From Methanothrix harundinacea (lineage in GTDB: Archaea; Halobacteriota; Methanosarcinia; Methanotrichales; Methanotrichaceae): a DNA stretch of 64,000 bases. A model generated the notes under the pieces. It was given only the letters and a program-made list of their open reading frames with translations, did no database searches and had not been told where the DNA came from. Numbering within the stretch: position 1 is the first letter of the stretch; every line of letters starts with the position of its first letter. Made by a program: the position numbers and the translations under genes. The stretch lies in contig DAXT01000006.1 in the NCBI GenBank assembly GCA_002506535.1, positions 62,001-126,000 of the forward strand, written 5' to 3'. Below are positions 15,539 to 24,309 of this stretch, one piece after another.

Positions 15539-16741
15539 TCAGGCATAGGCCTTCTCTCCGTGCTGGGATATGTCGAGGCCGACATACTCCTCGTCCTCCG
15601 TCACCCTCAGGCCCATGGTGGCGTCGACGGCCCGCGCCAGGGCGTACGTCACGACGAAGGCGTAGACGACGGCGGCGACGGCCCCGATCACCTGGGCGAT
15701 GAACTGGTCGACGTTCCCCTGGAGGAGGCCGGAGTATCCTCCGACCGCCTCGACGGCGAATATCCCCGTGGCTATGGCGCCCCAGAGCCCTCCGACGCCG
15801 TGGACCGCCCAGGCGTCGAGGCTCTCGTCGAGGCCCCTTCCCACCCTGAAGAGTAGGGCCCTGTAGCAGAGGACCCCGGCGACGGCTCCGATCACCAGGG
15901 CCGAGAGGGGGTCGACGAACCCCGCCGCCGGGGTTATGGCTACGAGGCCGGCGATGGCGCCGCTCACCATCCCCAGGGCGGACGGCTTGCCCCTCACCCA
16001 GGAGGCGAAGAGCCAGGCCAGGGCCCCCGCCGAGGCGGAGACGTTCGTCACGACAAAGGCGCTCGCGGCGAGACCGTCGGCGGCGAGGGCGGAGCCTGCG
16101 TTGAACCCAAACCACCCGAACCAGAGTAGGGCGGCTCCGAGCATCGTCATGGGGATGCTGTGGGGCTCCATGTTGTGATCGCCGAACCCGATCCTCTTGC
16201 CGATGACCAGGGCCAGAGCGAGGGCTCCAAAGCCGGAGCTGATGTGGACGACCGTCCCTCCGGCGAAGTCGAGGGCGCCGAGCTCCCCCGCCCAGCCGCC
16301 GCCCCAGGCCCAGTGGGCGAGGGGGTCGTAGACGAGGGTCGTCCAGAGGAGGCCGAATACGATGAACGATCCGATCCTCACCCTCTCGGCGACGGCAGAG
16401 GTTATGATCGCCAGGGTGATCCCGGCGAAGACGAGCTGGAAGACCATGAAGAGGAGGTCGGGTATCGTTCCGTCACCGGAGTCCATCCCCACTCCCCGGA
16501 GGCCCAGAAAGTCGAGGCCGCCTACGAATCCGCCCACTGAGGTCCCGAAGGAGAGGCTGTAGCCGACGAGGACCCACTGGACGCTGACCAGGGCCAGGGC
16601 CAGGAAGGATAGGCCGATCATCGAGACGACGTCCTTCTTTCGGACGAGCCCTCCGTAGAAGAGGCCGACCCCCGGTATCATCAGCATCACCATCGCCGTG
16701 GCCACCAGGACCCAGGCCGTATCGCCGCTGTCTAAAACCAT
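15539..16741 (-). CDS. amt: Ammonium transporter Amt
   Basis: A 400-residue membrane protein of the Amt/Mep/Rh family with about eleven transmembrane helices. Seen are the N-terminal AWVLVATAMVMLMIPGVGLF helix, the GLFYGGLVR motif, GGTVVHISSGFGAL with the first pore His, and DAWAVHGVGGLWGA with the second. It forms trimers that carry ammonium into the cell. The ATG at 16741 has GGTGG nine bases upstream. glnK follows in the same direction, the usual nitrogen-controlled pair. A TATA-like stretch reading minus (CTTTTTATATCC, about 16831-16842) lies 90 bases upstream. Confidence 0.95.
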   Translation of the reverse strand: MVLDSGDTAWVLVATAMVMLMIPGVGLFYGGLVRKKDVVSMIGLSFLALALVSVQWVLVGYSLSFGTSVGGFVGGLDFLGLRGVGMDSGDGTIPDLLFMVFQLVFAGITLAIITSAVAERVRIGSFIVFGLLWTTLVYDPLAHWAWGGGWAGELGALDFAGGTVVHISSGFGALALALVIGKRIGFGDHNMEPHSIPMTMLGAALLWFGWFGFNAGSALAADGLAASAFVVTNVSASAGALAWLFASWVRGKPSALGMVSGAIAGLVAITPAAGFVDPLSALVIGAVAGVLCYRALLFRVGRGLDESLDAWAVHGVGGLWGAIATGIFAVEAVGGYSGLLQGNVDQFIAQVIGAVAAVVYAFVVTYALARAVDATMGLRVTEDEEYVGLDISQHGEKAYA

Positions 16742-17095
16742 AATTCACCACCTATCGATATAGCGAAAACTACCATCTTCGGACCGGCCATCAATCCGAT
16801 AGACTGATCCGCTCGGGGGATCTCTCCCCTGGATATAAAAAGAGATTTGATAATGTTTCATATGAAATATGAAAAGAGCTTAACGGATATGCTCCGATCT
16901 GAAGAAAGGAAAAATGCTATCATCTAATGCTTATGATCGGAGAGGATGGGGATCGGGTCGGAGGAGTTTCGGGGCGGGGAGCCTTCGCCATCATACATAA
17001 ATTATTCAGTATCAAAGAGGCCATCTCCTCATCCCCAAAAAATATTTATTTCTGAAAGATAGATCCTGTATCATCGGCAGTCTATGGGTGGATCG
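16742..17095. promoter_or_regulatory. Divergent promoter region of amt and the MOT1-like gene
   Basis: 354 bases with no gene. It holds a minus-strand TATA box for amt-glnK (about 16831-16842), a 12-base perfect palindrome TTTCATATGAAA at 16856-16867 and a plus-strand TATA-like AAATATTTATT near 17039-17050 for the transporter. I looked for the known NrpR operator patterns (GGAA-N6-TTCC, GGTA-N6-TACC) and saw no clear copy. Confidence 0.45.
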
Positions 17096-18232
17096 ATGTC
17101 TTATCCTGGGACGAAGGGGCAAAAAGGCCCCTCTGATTCGGTGAAGATCCTTGGGGAGATCTCGGGATCGGTGGGAAACTTCGGAACCGTCCTCCCCATC
17201 CTCCTGGGCGCAGCCCTCGTCTCCGAGGTGGACCTGGGCGCAGCCCTCCTCTTCACCGGCATCTGGTACATCGTCATGGGGATCTACTACGGGATCCCCA
17301 TCTCTGTGGAGCCGATGAAGGCGATCGGAGCCATCGCCATCGCCGGGGAGCTGACCTGCGGAGAGATAGCCGCCTCCGGGCTGATCCTGGGGGCAGCGCT
17401 CCTAGTCCTGGGGGCTGGAAAGGGGATCGGGCGGCTCCAGGGGCTGATCCCGGAGGGGGTGGTCCGGGGGGTCCAGCTGGGGCTCGCCCTCATCCTCATC
17501 AAGACCTCGGCGGGGCTGATGATCCAGGACCCGATATTTTCGTCCGTCGCCATAGGGGTCTTCCTCATATTTCTGCTGGCGAAGAGCTGGCGATCCCTCC
17601 CGGACGTATCGATCCTCGTCGTCTTCGCCATCGGCGTCGGTTACGGCCTCATCACCCGAGGCGTCCCCGATATCCAGCCGATATCCATGGGCATTCTGCC
17701 CCTACCGGACCCGGCGACCTTCATCTGGGCAGGATGGCACCTCGTCCTCCCCCAGATCCCCCTCACCCTGACGAACGCTTCGGTGGCCGCCGCCCTAACC
17801 GCCGAGGACCTCTACAAAAGAAGGATCGAGCCCGATCGTCTCTGCATCACCATGGGGGTGATGAACCTCGCCTCCGTCCCCTTCGGGGGCTTTCCCCTCT
17901 GCCACGGGTCCGGCGGGATCGCGGCCCACCACCGGTTCGGGGCCAGGACCAGGATATCGATGGCCATCGGAGGGTCGGTCCTCATCATCATCGCCCTCTT
18001 CTTTGCCGCCCCAGAATCCCTCTCCCTCCTGCCGATCGGCCTCTTCGGGGCGCTCCTCCTCTTCGTCGGACTGGAGCTAGGGCGGTGCGGCCTGAGGACG
18101 GATCAGCCCCTCCTCGTCTCAGCCATCGCCCTCCTCGTTCTCTTCACCAACCCCGCGGCCGCCTTCGCGGCGGGCTTCCTTCTGGCCCTCGCGAGAGATC
18201 GGTGGGCGGTGAAAATAGGGAGAGGAGGCTGA
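17096..18232 (+). CDS. MOT1-like molybdate/sulfate transporter
   Basis: About 378 residues with roughly ten transmembrane helices. The patterns ILGEISGSVGNFGTVLPILLG, IYYGIPISVEPMKAIGAIAI and the later LPQIPLTLTNASVAAALTAEDL are those of the MOT1 family, relatives of SulP sulfate permeases that carry molybdate with high affinity. Molybdate or tungstate uptake would fit the need for molybdopterin enzymes in methanogenesis, and moeA is encoded in the same window. The ATG at 17096 is preferred to the one at 17084 because GGTGG precedes it. A fragment closely matching part of this gene lies at 19094-19180. Confidence 0.8.
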   Translation: MSYPGTKGQKGPSDSVKILGEISGSVGNFGTVLPILLGAALVSEVDLGAALLFTGIWYIVMGIYYGIPISVEPMKAIGAIAIAGELTCGEIAASGLILGAALLVLGAGKGIGRLQGLIPEGVVRGVQLGLALILIKTSAGLMIQDPIFSSVAIGVFLIFLLAKSWRSLPDVSILVVFAIGVGYGLITRGVPDIQPISMGILPLPDPATFIWAGWHLVLPQIPLTLTNASVAAALTAEDLYKRRIEPDRLCITMGVMNLASVPFGGFPLCHGSGGIAAHHRFGARTRISMAIGGSVLIIIALFFAAPESLSLLPIGLFGALLLFVGLELGRCGLRTDQPLLVSAIALLVLFTNPAAAFAAGFLLALARDRWAVKIGRGG

Positions 18233-18261
18233 CCCGGCCCTTCGCAGGGCCGAACCCGCCT

Positions 18262-18969
18262 CTACCGCTCCTCCTCAAGGAGACCCGCCATCCCATCGAG
18301 GAGGAGGGCCATGAGCCCGTTCATCTCGGGGATGGCGCCGGTGCCTGATATGATCTCCTCTTCACTCTGGACGCAATCGCCGCCGCCCGATAGCTCGCCG
18401 GAGCAGTTTTTTATGAGATCGTCGATGCTCTCCATCGAGGCCTCCAGGTGGAACTGCAGCCCAATTGCCCGGCCGCTCTGGAAGGCCTGATTTTCGCACG
18501 CCTCGCTCTTCGCCGTATGGATCGCGCCGGGCGGGATCTCGAAGGTGTCGCCGTGCCACTGGAGGGCAACGAACTTCTCGGGAAGGACGCCGAATGTCTC
18601 AGATCTTTTTGCCTCCGGCGTCAGGATGACGGGATGCCAGCCTATCTCTCGCTCTTTGTTTTTTCGCACCTTTCCGCCCAGGACGTCGGCGATGAGCTGG
18701 GCCCCCAGGCATATACCCAGGACGACCTTTCCACCATCGATCGCCCTTCGGATGAGGTCCTTCTCCGGGGCGAGCCAGGGGTGCATCTCTTCCTCGTAGA
18801 CGTTCATGGGCCCTCCCATGATGACGAGCCAGTCGAACTCCGCAGGATCCGGGAGGGATTCTCCCCGGAAGAGGAGGGTCCTGGAGATGGTGTTGCCCCT
18901 CGATATCGCCCAGTCCTCGATCGTCGCGAGCCCCTCAAAGGGGACGTGCTGGAGGCCGTGGATCCTCAT
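18262..18969 (-). CDS. Class I glutamine amidotransferase-like protein
   Basis: A 235-residue single-domain amidotransferase of the type resembling the GMP synthase glutaminase domain. The catalytic triad is visible: Cys87 in GICLGAQ, His174 and Glu176 in LQFHLE. The conserved VIMGGPMNVYEE and GWHPV stretches are also typical. No synthetase domain is attached or encoded next door, so the ammonia acceptor is unknown; stand-alone members include gamma-glutamyl peptidases and putative detoxification enzymes. It faces the transporter gene, ending 29 bases from its stop. Confidence 0.85.
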   Translation of the reverse strand: MRIHGLQHVPFEGLATIEDWAISRGNTISRTLLFRGESLPDPAEFDWLVIMGGPMNVYEEEMHPWLAPEKDLIRRAIDGGKVVLGICLGAQLIADVLGGKVRKNKEREIGWHPVILTPEAKRSETFGVLPEKFVALQWHGDTFEIPPGAIHTAKSEACENQAFQSGRAIGLQFHLEASMESIDDLIKNCSGELSGGGDCVQSEEEIISGTGAIPEMNGLMALLLDGMAGLLEEER

Positions 18970-19438
18970 ATGGACTGTTCTGATGGCATCAGCGGATTTA
19001 TAGGCTGCTCACCGGTGTCGTCTCCGGACCCGGCGGTGATCCGGGGACGCTATCGGGTCCATCAGGGATGAGGAGACGCCCCCGGAGCTGGGGGGGTTTG
19101 CGACCCACCACCGGTTTGGGGCCAGGAGCTGGCGATCGATGGCCGCCGGAGGGTCGATCCTCATGGCCATCGCCCTCTTATCTTTATCGAATACCCCGCA
19201 GCTTGCTTCGAAGTGCGCCGCTGCAACTTGACTTCCCACCAATTTTGATTTCATGGGGCGACAGCCGATAAAAGAGATGACGGATGGCCTGTCTATGCTG
19301 CCAGGCCATCCACTTTCACTATTGCTGTTCTCCGCCTTCATCAGGCAGAGCTTCTCTCCTGCCTTCAATGATATCGGCTCATCTGATATCTTCAGAAGCC
19401 ATCTCTATCTGCAGATTGAACTCCACGGCTCAGCCGGC
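18970..19438. other. Spacer containing a decayed transporter fragment
   Basis: 469 bases without an intact gene. The middle holds the MOT1-like remnant described separately; the flanks show no codon-like pattern that I can follow further. Confidence 0.5.
19094..19180 (+). pseudogene. Fragment of a second MOT1-like transporter gene
   Basis: This segment translates as GFATHHRFGARSWRSMAAGG followed by SILMAIALL, and aligns without gaps to GIAAHHRFGARTRISMAIGG plus SVLIIIALF of the transporter at 17096-18232 (bases about 17920-18002). The DNA is also very similar. Beyond it the similarity stops and the frame ends within about 20 codons. It is a relic of a duplicated or recombined transporter gene, with the glutamine amidotransferase gene lying between the two. 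Confidence 0.75.
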
Positions 19439-21712
19439 TTAATCGAGCTGGTGGTAGCTTACGGGAGACGATGACATCTGGAAGATCCCATCATAAGTGC
19501 CGAAATCTCTATCCTGGGTAGCAAATACATTCTTGAAATGCACCGCTATCACCACAATATCCTTGGCGGATCCTAAATCGGTCCTGTAGCAATAGGTGGC
19601 CTTGGACATCGGTGCATCATACCTCGGACTGAGTATGATGCTGTCTACAACTTCTCCATATCTGGTCAGCTGCAGATAGGCGTTTTTGCCCTCATAATCA
19701 GTTGACAAGATGTGAAGCTGGTAGCCCTCTGAGAGATCAAGGGGCATGCCTGTTGCGATGGTTCCCTCCTCCTCTTGATCGATGAGCACCTCGCTGGCCA
19801 AACCCCGGTCGATGAGACTCTTATCTAAAGACTCATTCCAGAGCAGGGGCGCTGCAGAGCTATCCATGCCCTCCCTTAGCTCCGGCATATATGCGGCGAA
19901 ATATCTCCTGCCGGATGATTCCGTATAGCGGTAGGCACCCCACTTTTCAAAGGCGAAATCTCTCTGTGGCAGGTATAGAGAATCAGATCCGGCATCGCCT
20001 TCCGCATCAGTCGCTTGGTCTGATGCCAGTTCTCCCGCTATCTCGCCTATGGTGAAATCCGCATCTTCTTCGATATCTAACTCGTACTCAGGAGGAGAGG
20101 CTATATCGGGCTTTAAATCGAGCCAGGACTGGTCGATCGTCTCGATCTTTTCCGGCTCAACCGATCCGCTGCTGGAGGAGTAGAGGATGCCTCCCCTATA
20201 ATCCGGCAGAGCCGCAAAAATCTCGCCCGAAGAGACGTCCATCCCGTACCTGTAAACCGATCGAGGCTCCGAGACGCCCGTCCCGTAGACCAGGAAGATA
20301 TCGGCTTTCCCGTCATCGGTGCCTTCCGCCATCAGATAATAAGATCTGTTCTGAGGGTATTCTAGCTCCGTCCAGTACGTCCCGTCGCCAAGAGGGAACC
20401 TCCTCATGATGATCTCCTCTATCTCCGCGGTGGGAACGCCTCCGGGAAATCCGGTGATCCTCCCGTCGTCATCCTCCAGATAGAGGTTCACCGGAGAGAA
20501 GCCGATGGCCCCTCCATTCCTCTTCTCCTGCTCCATCTTCGTCTTGATCCAGATCCGTCTCTGCGATTCAGATAATCGATTTAACTTCTCTTTTGTCTCC
20601 GCCGGGAGATTTCTCGCATAATCGTTCTCAGCTTTGCTGAGCTTCTTATCCCTCGGATTGACGTAGTTGCCGCCTACGGTTGGATACTCAGGTGTCCCTT
20701 CATACGGGCTGCTTCCTCTGATCCCGTAGAGCGAACCCGTTTCCATAGAGCCAAGACTCTCCGGACTGAAGATGCCGGCCCATTGGTGTATATCATACGT
20801 TTTTGGCTCCTGATCTATCCATGGGTCGAGGACTATCCCCGAATCGGTCCAGTCGGTTCCCGTTGGATAAATCACCACTGCCTGGTGACCCCCCCAAAGC
20901 GCTTCAATGGGCCCATAATCCCACTCATCGAGGAGAGCCCTCTCCTCAGGATCGTCGCTGAACTTCAAGGAATCCAATAGGTGGAGGACCTTGGCCTGGT
21001 ATCCGCCGCATTTAAATTCGTCGTACTTATCACCGTATGGCAAGCAGGAGAGGAGGTTGTTCTTATTTCCCGAACTTGCGATCCCCTTTGGTATCTTCTG
21101 CTCATAGAGCCGGAGGATTTTGTAGAGCTTCAGATCTTTTGAGGGCCTGGGCTTGAACCTCTCATCTGGGATCACAGCCTCGACGGCCTTATATCCATCT
21201 TGAGGGTCGGATGTCGAGGCCGATCTATCCAAAGTGCCCTCGATGACCACGCCCCTGGAGCCGGCGTTGAAGCTTCCCGCCAATCTTATGGAGAAGCTGG
21301 CCGACTCGGCGTCAGAGGGGATGGGGACGGTCACCGTGAAGGGCTGGCTCATGGGGTCCGGCATCAAACCCCCGTCGGGGAACTTCTCCTCATGAAACGT
21401 CTTCGCCTCCTCCCCGTCGACCATGACGCTGACGTCTATCGTTGCGCCCCAGCCGTACATGGCCGTCGCCACCCCGGAGACCGTCAGCTCATCACCGGTG
21501 AGGGTCCCCATGACCGAACGCGAAAGGGTGAAACCCTCCGAGTCTTTTGGAGCGCCAAGAGTCGCTCCCGCGACGGAGTAGCTCACCTGAAGGCCGTTGA
21601 AGGGGGCACCGGGAAATACGTCGGCGATAGCCACCGTGGCGGTCAGCGCCAATAGCACCATGGAGAACGCTGCAACCCATATAGAACAGGTCGATATTTT
21701 TTTGATTATCAT
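19439..21712 (-). CDS. Exported protein with a C/H/D papain- or transglutaminase-like core
   Basis: 757 residues with a signal peptide (about 9-31, SIWVAAFSMVLLALTATVAI). Residues 32-165 are a beta-rich domain ending in GSRGVVIEG. The core (about 185-330) has KIPKGIASSGNKNNLLSCLP, FKCGGYQAKVLHLLDSL, GGHQAVVIYPTGTDW and GIVLDPW: an ordered Cys, His and Asp set typical of papain-like or transglutaminase-like folds. This assignment is inference from the motif order. A long C-terminal region has alternating strands. It is a paralogue of 21955-24309, downstream on the same strand after a 242-base gap. Peptidase, amidase or crosslinking activity outside the cell is possible. Confidence 0.7.
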   Translation of the reverse strand: MIIKKISTCSIWVAAFSMVLLALTATVAIADVFPGAPFNGLQVSYSVAGATLGAPKDSEGFTLSRSVMGTLTGDELTVSGVATAMYGWGATIDVSVMVDGEEAKTFHEEKFPDGGLMPDPMSQPFTVTVPIPSDAESASFSIRLAGSFNAGSRGVVIEGTLDRSASTSDPQDGYKAVEAVIPDERFKPRPSKDLKLYKILRLYEQKIPKGIASSGNKNNLLSCLPYGDKYDEFKCGGYQAKVLHLLDSLKFSDDPEERALLDEWDYGPIEALWGGHQAVVIYPTGTDWTDSGIVLDPWIDQEPKTYDIHQWAGIFSPESLGSMETGSLYGIRGSSPYEGTPEYPTVGGNYVNPRDKKLSKAENDYARNLPAETKEKLNRLSESQRRIWIKTKMEQEKRNGGAIGFSPVNLYLEDDDGRITGFPGGVPTAEIEEIIMRRFPLGDGTYWTELEYPQNRSYYLMAEGTDDGKADIFLVYGTGVSEPRSVYRYGMDVSSGEIFAALPDYRGGILYSSSSGSVEPEKIETIDQSWLDLKPDIASPPEYELDIEEDADFTIGEIAGELASDQATDAEGDAGSDSLYLPQRDFAFEKWGAYRYTESSGRRYFAAYMPELREGMDSSAAPLLWNESLDKSLIDRGLASEVLIDQEEEGTIATGMPLDLSEGYQLHILSTDYEGKNAYLQLTRYGEVVDSIILSPRYDAPMSKATYCYRTDLGSAKDIVVIAVHFKNVFATQDRDFGTYDGIFQMSSSPVSYHQLD

Positions 21713-21954
21713 ATTAGCCGCCTCATATATCTCTAAATTCTGATCTCTTATCGTTTATAGCCGTATTCTGATCTGTGACTATTCTTCCTGGAATCTTTCG
21801 TTTTTCAAGCTCCGTAAGCTGCACCAAAAATCACAGGCGCCAAAGGGGATCGTCTTCCAGCCGGAGCTGCCGCATCCGTCGATCTCCGCCTCCTTAAGAC
21901 GAATAGATCCGAGTTAGGAATGGGGGAGTAGATGGCCTCCCCCGATATCCACCC

Positions 21955-24309
21955 CTATATCGCCTCTCCCGCCTCGATCCCCTCCCATCCGCCGGGAGGC
22001 GCGTCGATCAGAATATCTCCGTACCTCCAGAGGTCGGATTGAGGGAGAGATCGAGACCCGATCAGTGCGACGGCGTCGATCTCGTTCCAGCCGGGGACCC
22101 TCCTCGTATCCAGGATGATCCTGATCCGGTCTGAGGGGAAGTCGGGGTCTATATCGATGGTGGAGATCCGGGCGGTCCTCGCCGGCTCCATCGACCCCTC
22201 CCAGGCGAGGTGGCGTCCGCCTTCCCGGTCGTATATCTCCAGCCCGATGATAGCTCCGGGGTTGTAGGTCTCGTATATCTCAACCCTGGTTATCAAGATG
22301 GGGACCTCATATTCGAGGTCGAGCCACTGGATCCCGGCGTCTTCATCCAGGGGGGCCCAGGCGGTCTCAATATCCCCGTGGTCCGGATAGGTGTCGGGCT
22401 CGCCGGTCGCCCGGAGGGCGGACCAGTCGGTGGACGAATATTCGCTGCTGGCGGTGGCCCGGGCCGCCCACTGGACGAACTCGCCGGCGTTACGATCGAC
22501 CGCATCTACCCCATATTCCGGATCTCCGATGGCAAGCTCGACAGCCTCTTCGACGGTTGGACCGGAGGCTGCGGCCTTCGTACTGGCGCAGATCTCTTTG
22601 TCTTCGAGGGTAACCTCATATTCCTGGGGGGCGACGATATCGGGTTTGGTCTCGAGCCAGGACAGATTTATCTCCTGGATCTCTTCCGCCTCCACCGATC
22701 TGCTGCCGGAATAAAGCAGGCCACCCCTGGAATATGCCGGCGCTTCAAACCACTCACCCAACGCGACCGTCAAATAGTATCTGAATACGGAACGATCCTC
22801 TGCACCGTCCATCCCGTACCCCATGAAGAGGTCGGCCGTCCCATCATCCGTCCCCTCTACGACCAGTTTGTAAGATCTATCCTGAGGATATTGTAGCTCA
22901 GTCCAATATGTCCCGTCATCCAGGAGGAACCTCTTCATTGAGATCTCCTCCATCTCCGCGTTGGGGACGCCGCCAGGGAATCCGGAGATATTGCCATCGT
23001 CGTCCACCAGATAGAGGTTCAGCGGAGAGTAGCCCATGACGCTCCCGTTCTTCTTCTCTTTATCCATCCTCATCTGGATCCAGAGATGTTGGTGATACGG
23101 GTGGGGAAAACGGATCTGGAACTCTTTTCTCTTCTCCGGGTCCAAGTTCGTTTGAATCCATTCCTTCTCGGCTTCGGTGAGGCGTGTGACTTTGGGATCG
23201 ACGTAGTCACCGCCGACGGTTGGATATACCCTGGATTCAGGGGCCTCTTCGTAGACCCTGCTTCCTCCGATGCCGTGGAACGATCCTCCTCCGATATCGA
23301 TGGTGCCATAAAGCCCTTCAACGGCGAACATCCCTGCCCATGTATGAATATCATATATCTTCGGTCTCTGATCGACCCATGGATCGAGGACTATCCCCGT
23401 ATCAGCCCAGTCCGTCCCCTTTGGATAGATCACCACCGCCTGGTGGCCCCCGTATAGAGCCTCGATCGGTCCATAATCCCATCCATCGAAGAGCGCCCTC
23501 TCATGGGGGTCGTCGCTCCATTTCAGCGAATCGAGGAGCTGCAAAACTCTGAGCTGGTATGCCCCGCATGTGTAATCGTCGTACGTGCTGTTGAACCAGC
23601 TGAGAAGGTTGTTCTTCGAGCCCGAACCTGCGATTCCACGGGGGATCTTCGAATTGTATTGGTCCAGTATCTTGAGAAGATTCGCATTCTCTGATAGCTC
23701 GACCGGCTCATATTCTTTCTCCAGGATCTCCTCTTTCGGGACTTCTTCCGGGGACGGACAGTAGTTCGAGCAGCCCTCCGCTGGGCATGGTCTCATGTCT
23801 CCGCTGACATAGATTGGGAAGAAGCCGTTCGGCCAACGCATACCCGTAGTTATCTTAAAACTCACCGAGGGGTCTATGCCTGCGGGGATGGGCAGCGAGA
23901 CGTCGAACGAATAGGGCGGGTATGAGCCTCTCTCGATGGCGATATCGCTTCTCTCGATCTCATCTCCGACCCAAAGCTCGATCGTCAGACTCCCCGCGTA
24001 TTGTTGGCTTCCTCCAAGAGACCCACCAGAAGCCGACCCGGAGACCCGGACTTCCGTCGCCCCCGGAACAACTTCCAACAGGTGATAATGCCGACTCGCC
24101 CGCACCTGGCTGACCTGATCGTTGAACGCATCGGCCCGCACCCCCTCGACGCTGTAACTGATCTGGAAATCTGAAAAATAGCCTTTCTCCTTGGGAGCGA
24201 ACGTCCCGCTAACAGCGCACCCCGATGGCGCCGGCGGTGGAAACTCCGCCGCCACGGGAATGGCCAGCGCAGTCAGCGCCATCATACATAAGATCGCAAT
24301 AGTTCTCAT
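21955..24309 (-). CDS. Exported C/H/D-core protein with discoidin-like C-terminus
   Basis: 784 residues, signal peptide MRTIAILCMMALTALAIPVA. The central core repeats its paralogue: KIPRGIAGSGSKNNLLSWF, YTCGAYQLRVLQLLDSLKW, GGHQAVVIYPKGTDWADTG and GIVLDPWVDQRP, again a Cys/His/Asp set. The gene differs in its C-terminal 160 residues, where WAARATASSEYSSTDWSALR, ATGEPDTYPDHGD and IQWLDLEYEVPILITRVEI match F5/8 type C (discoidin) domains that bind sugars or surfaces. Pairs of Cys near residues 185-195 may form disulfides. Its ATG overlaps the stop of the HEAT-repeat gene upstream (ATGA), with GGAGGTGGAG before it, so both are made from one message and the products may work together at the cell surface. 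Confidence 0.75.
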   Translation of the reverse strand: MRTIAILCMMALTALAIPVAAEFPPPAPSGCAVSGTFAPKEKGYFSDFQISYSVEGVRADAFNDQVSQVRASRHYHLLEVVPGATEVRVSGSASGGSLGGSQQYAGSLTIELWVGDEIERSDIAIERGSYPPYSFDVSLPIPAGIDPSVSFKITTGMRWPNGFFPIYVSGDMRPCPAEGCSNYCPSPEEVPKEEILEKEYEPVELSENANLLKILDQYNSKIPRGIAGSGSKNNLLSWFNSTYDDYTCGAYQLRVLQLLDSLKWSDDPHERALFDGWDYGPIEALYGGHQAVVIYPKGTDWADTGIVLDPWVDQRPKIYDIHTWAGMFAVEGLYGTIDIGGGSFHGIGGSRVYEEAPESRVYPTVGGDYVDPKVTRLTEAEKEWIQTNLDPEKRKEFQIRFPHPYHQHLWIQMRMDKEKKNGSVMGYSPLNLYLVDDDGNISGFPGGVPNAEMEEISMKRFLLDDGTYWTELQYPQDRSYKLVVEGTDDGTADLFMGYGMDGAEDRSVFRYYLTVALGEWFEAPAYSRGGLLYSGSRSVEAEEIQEINLSWLETKPDIVAPQEYEVTLEDKEICASTKAAASGPTVEEAVELAIGDPEYGVDAVDRNAGEFVQWAARATASSEYSSTDWSALRATGEPDTYPDHGDIETAWAPLDEDAGIQWLDLEYEVPILITRVEIYETYNPGAIIGLEIYDREGGRHLAWEGSMEPARTARISTIDIDPDFPSDRIRIILDTRRVPGWNEIDAVALIGSRSLPQSDLWRYGDILIDAPPGGWEGIEAGEAI

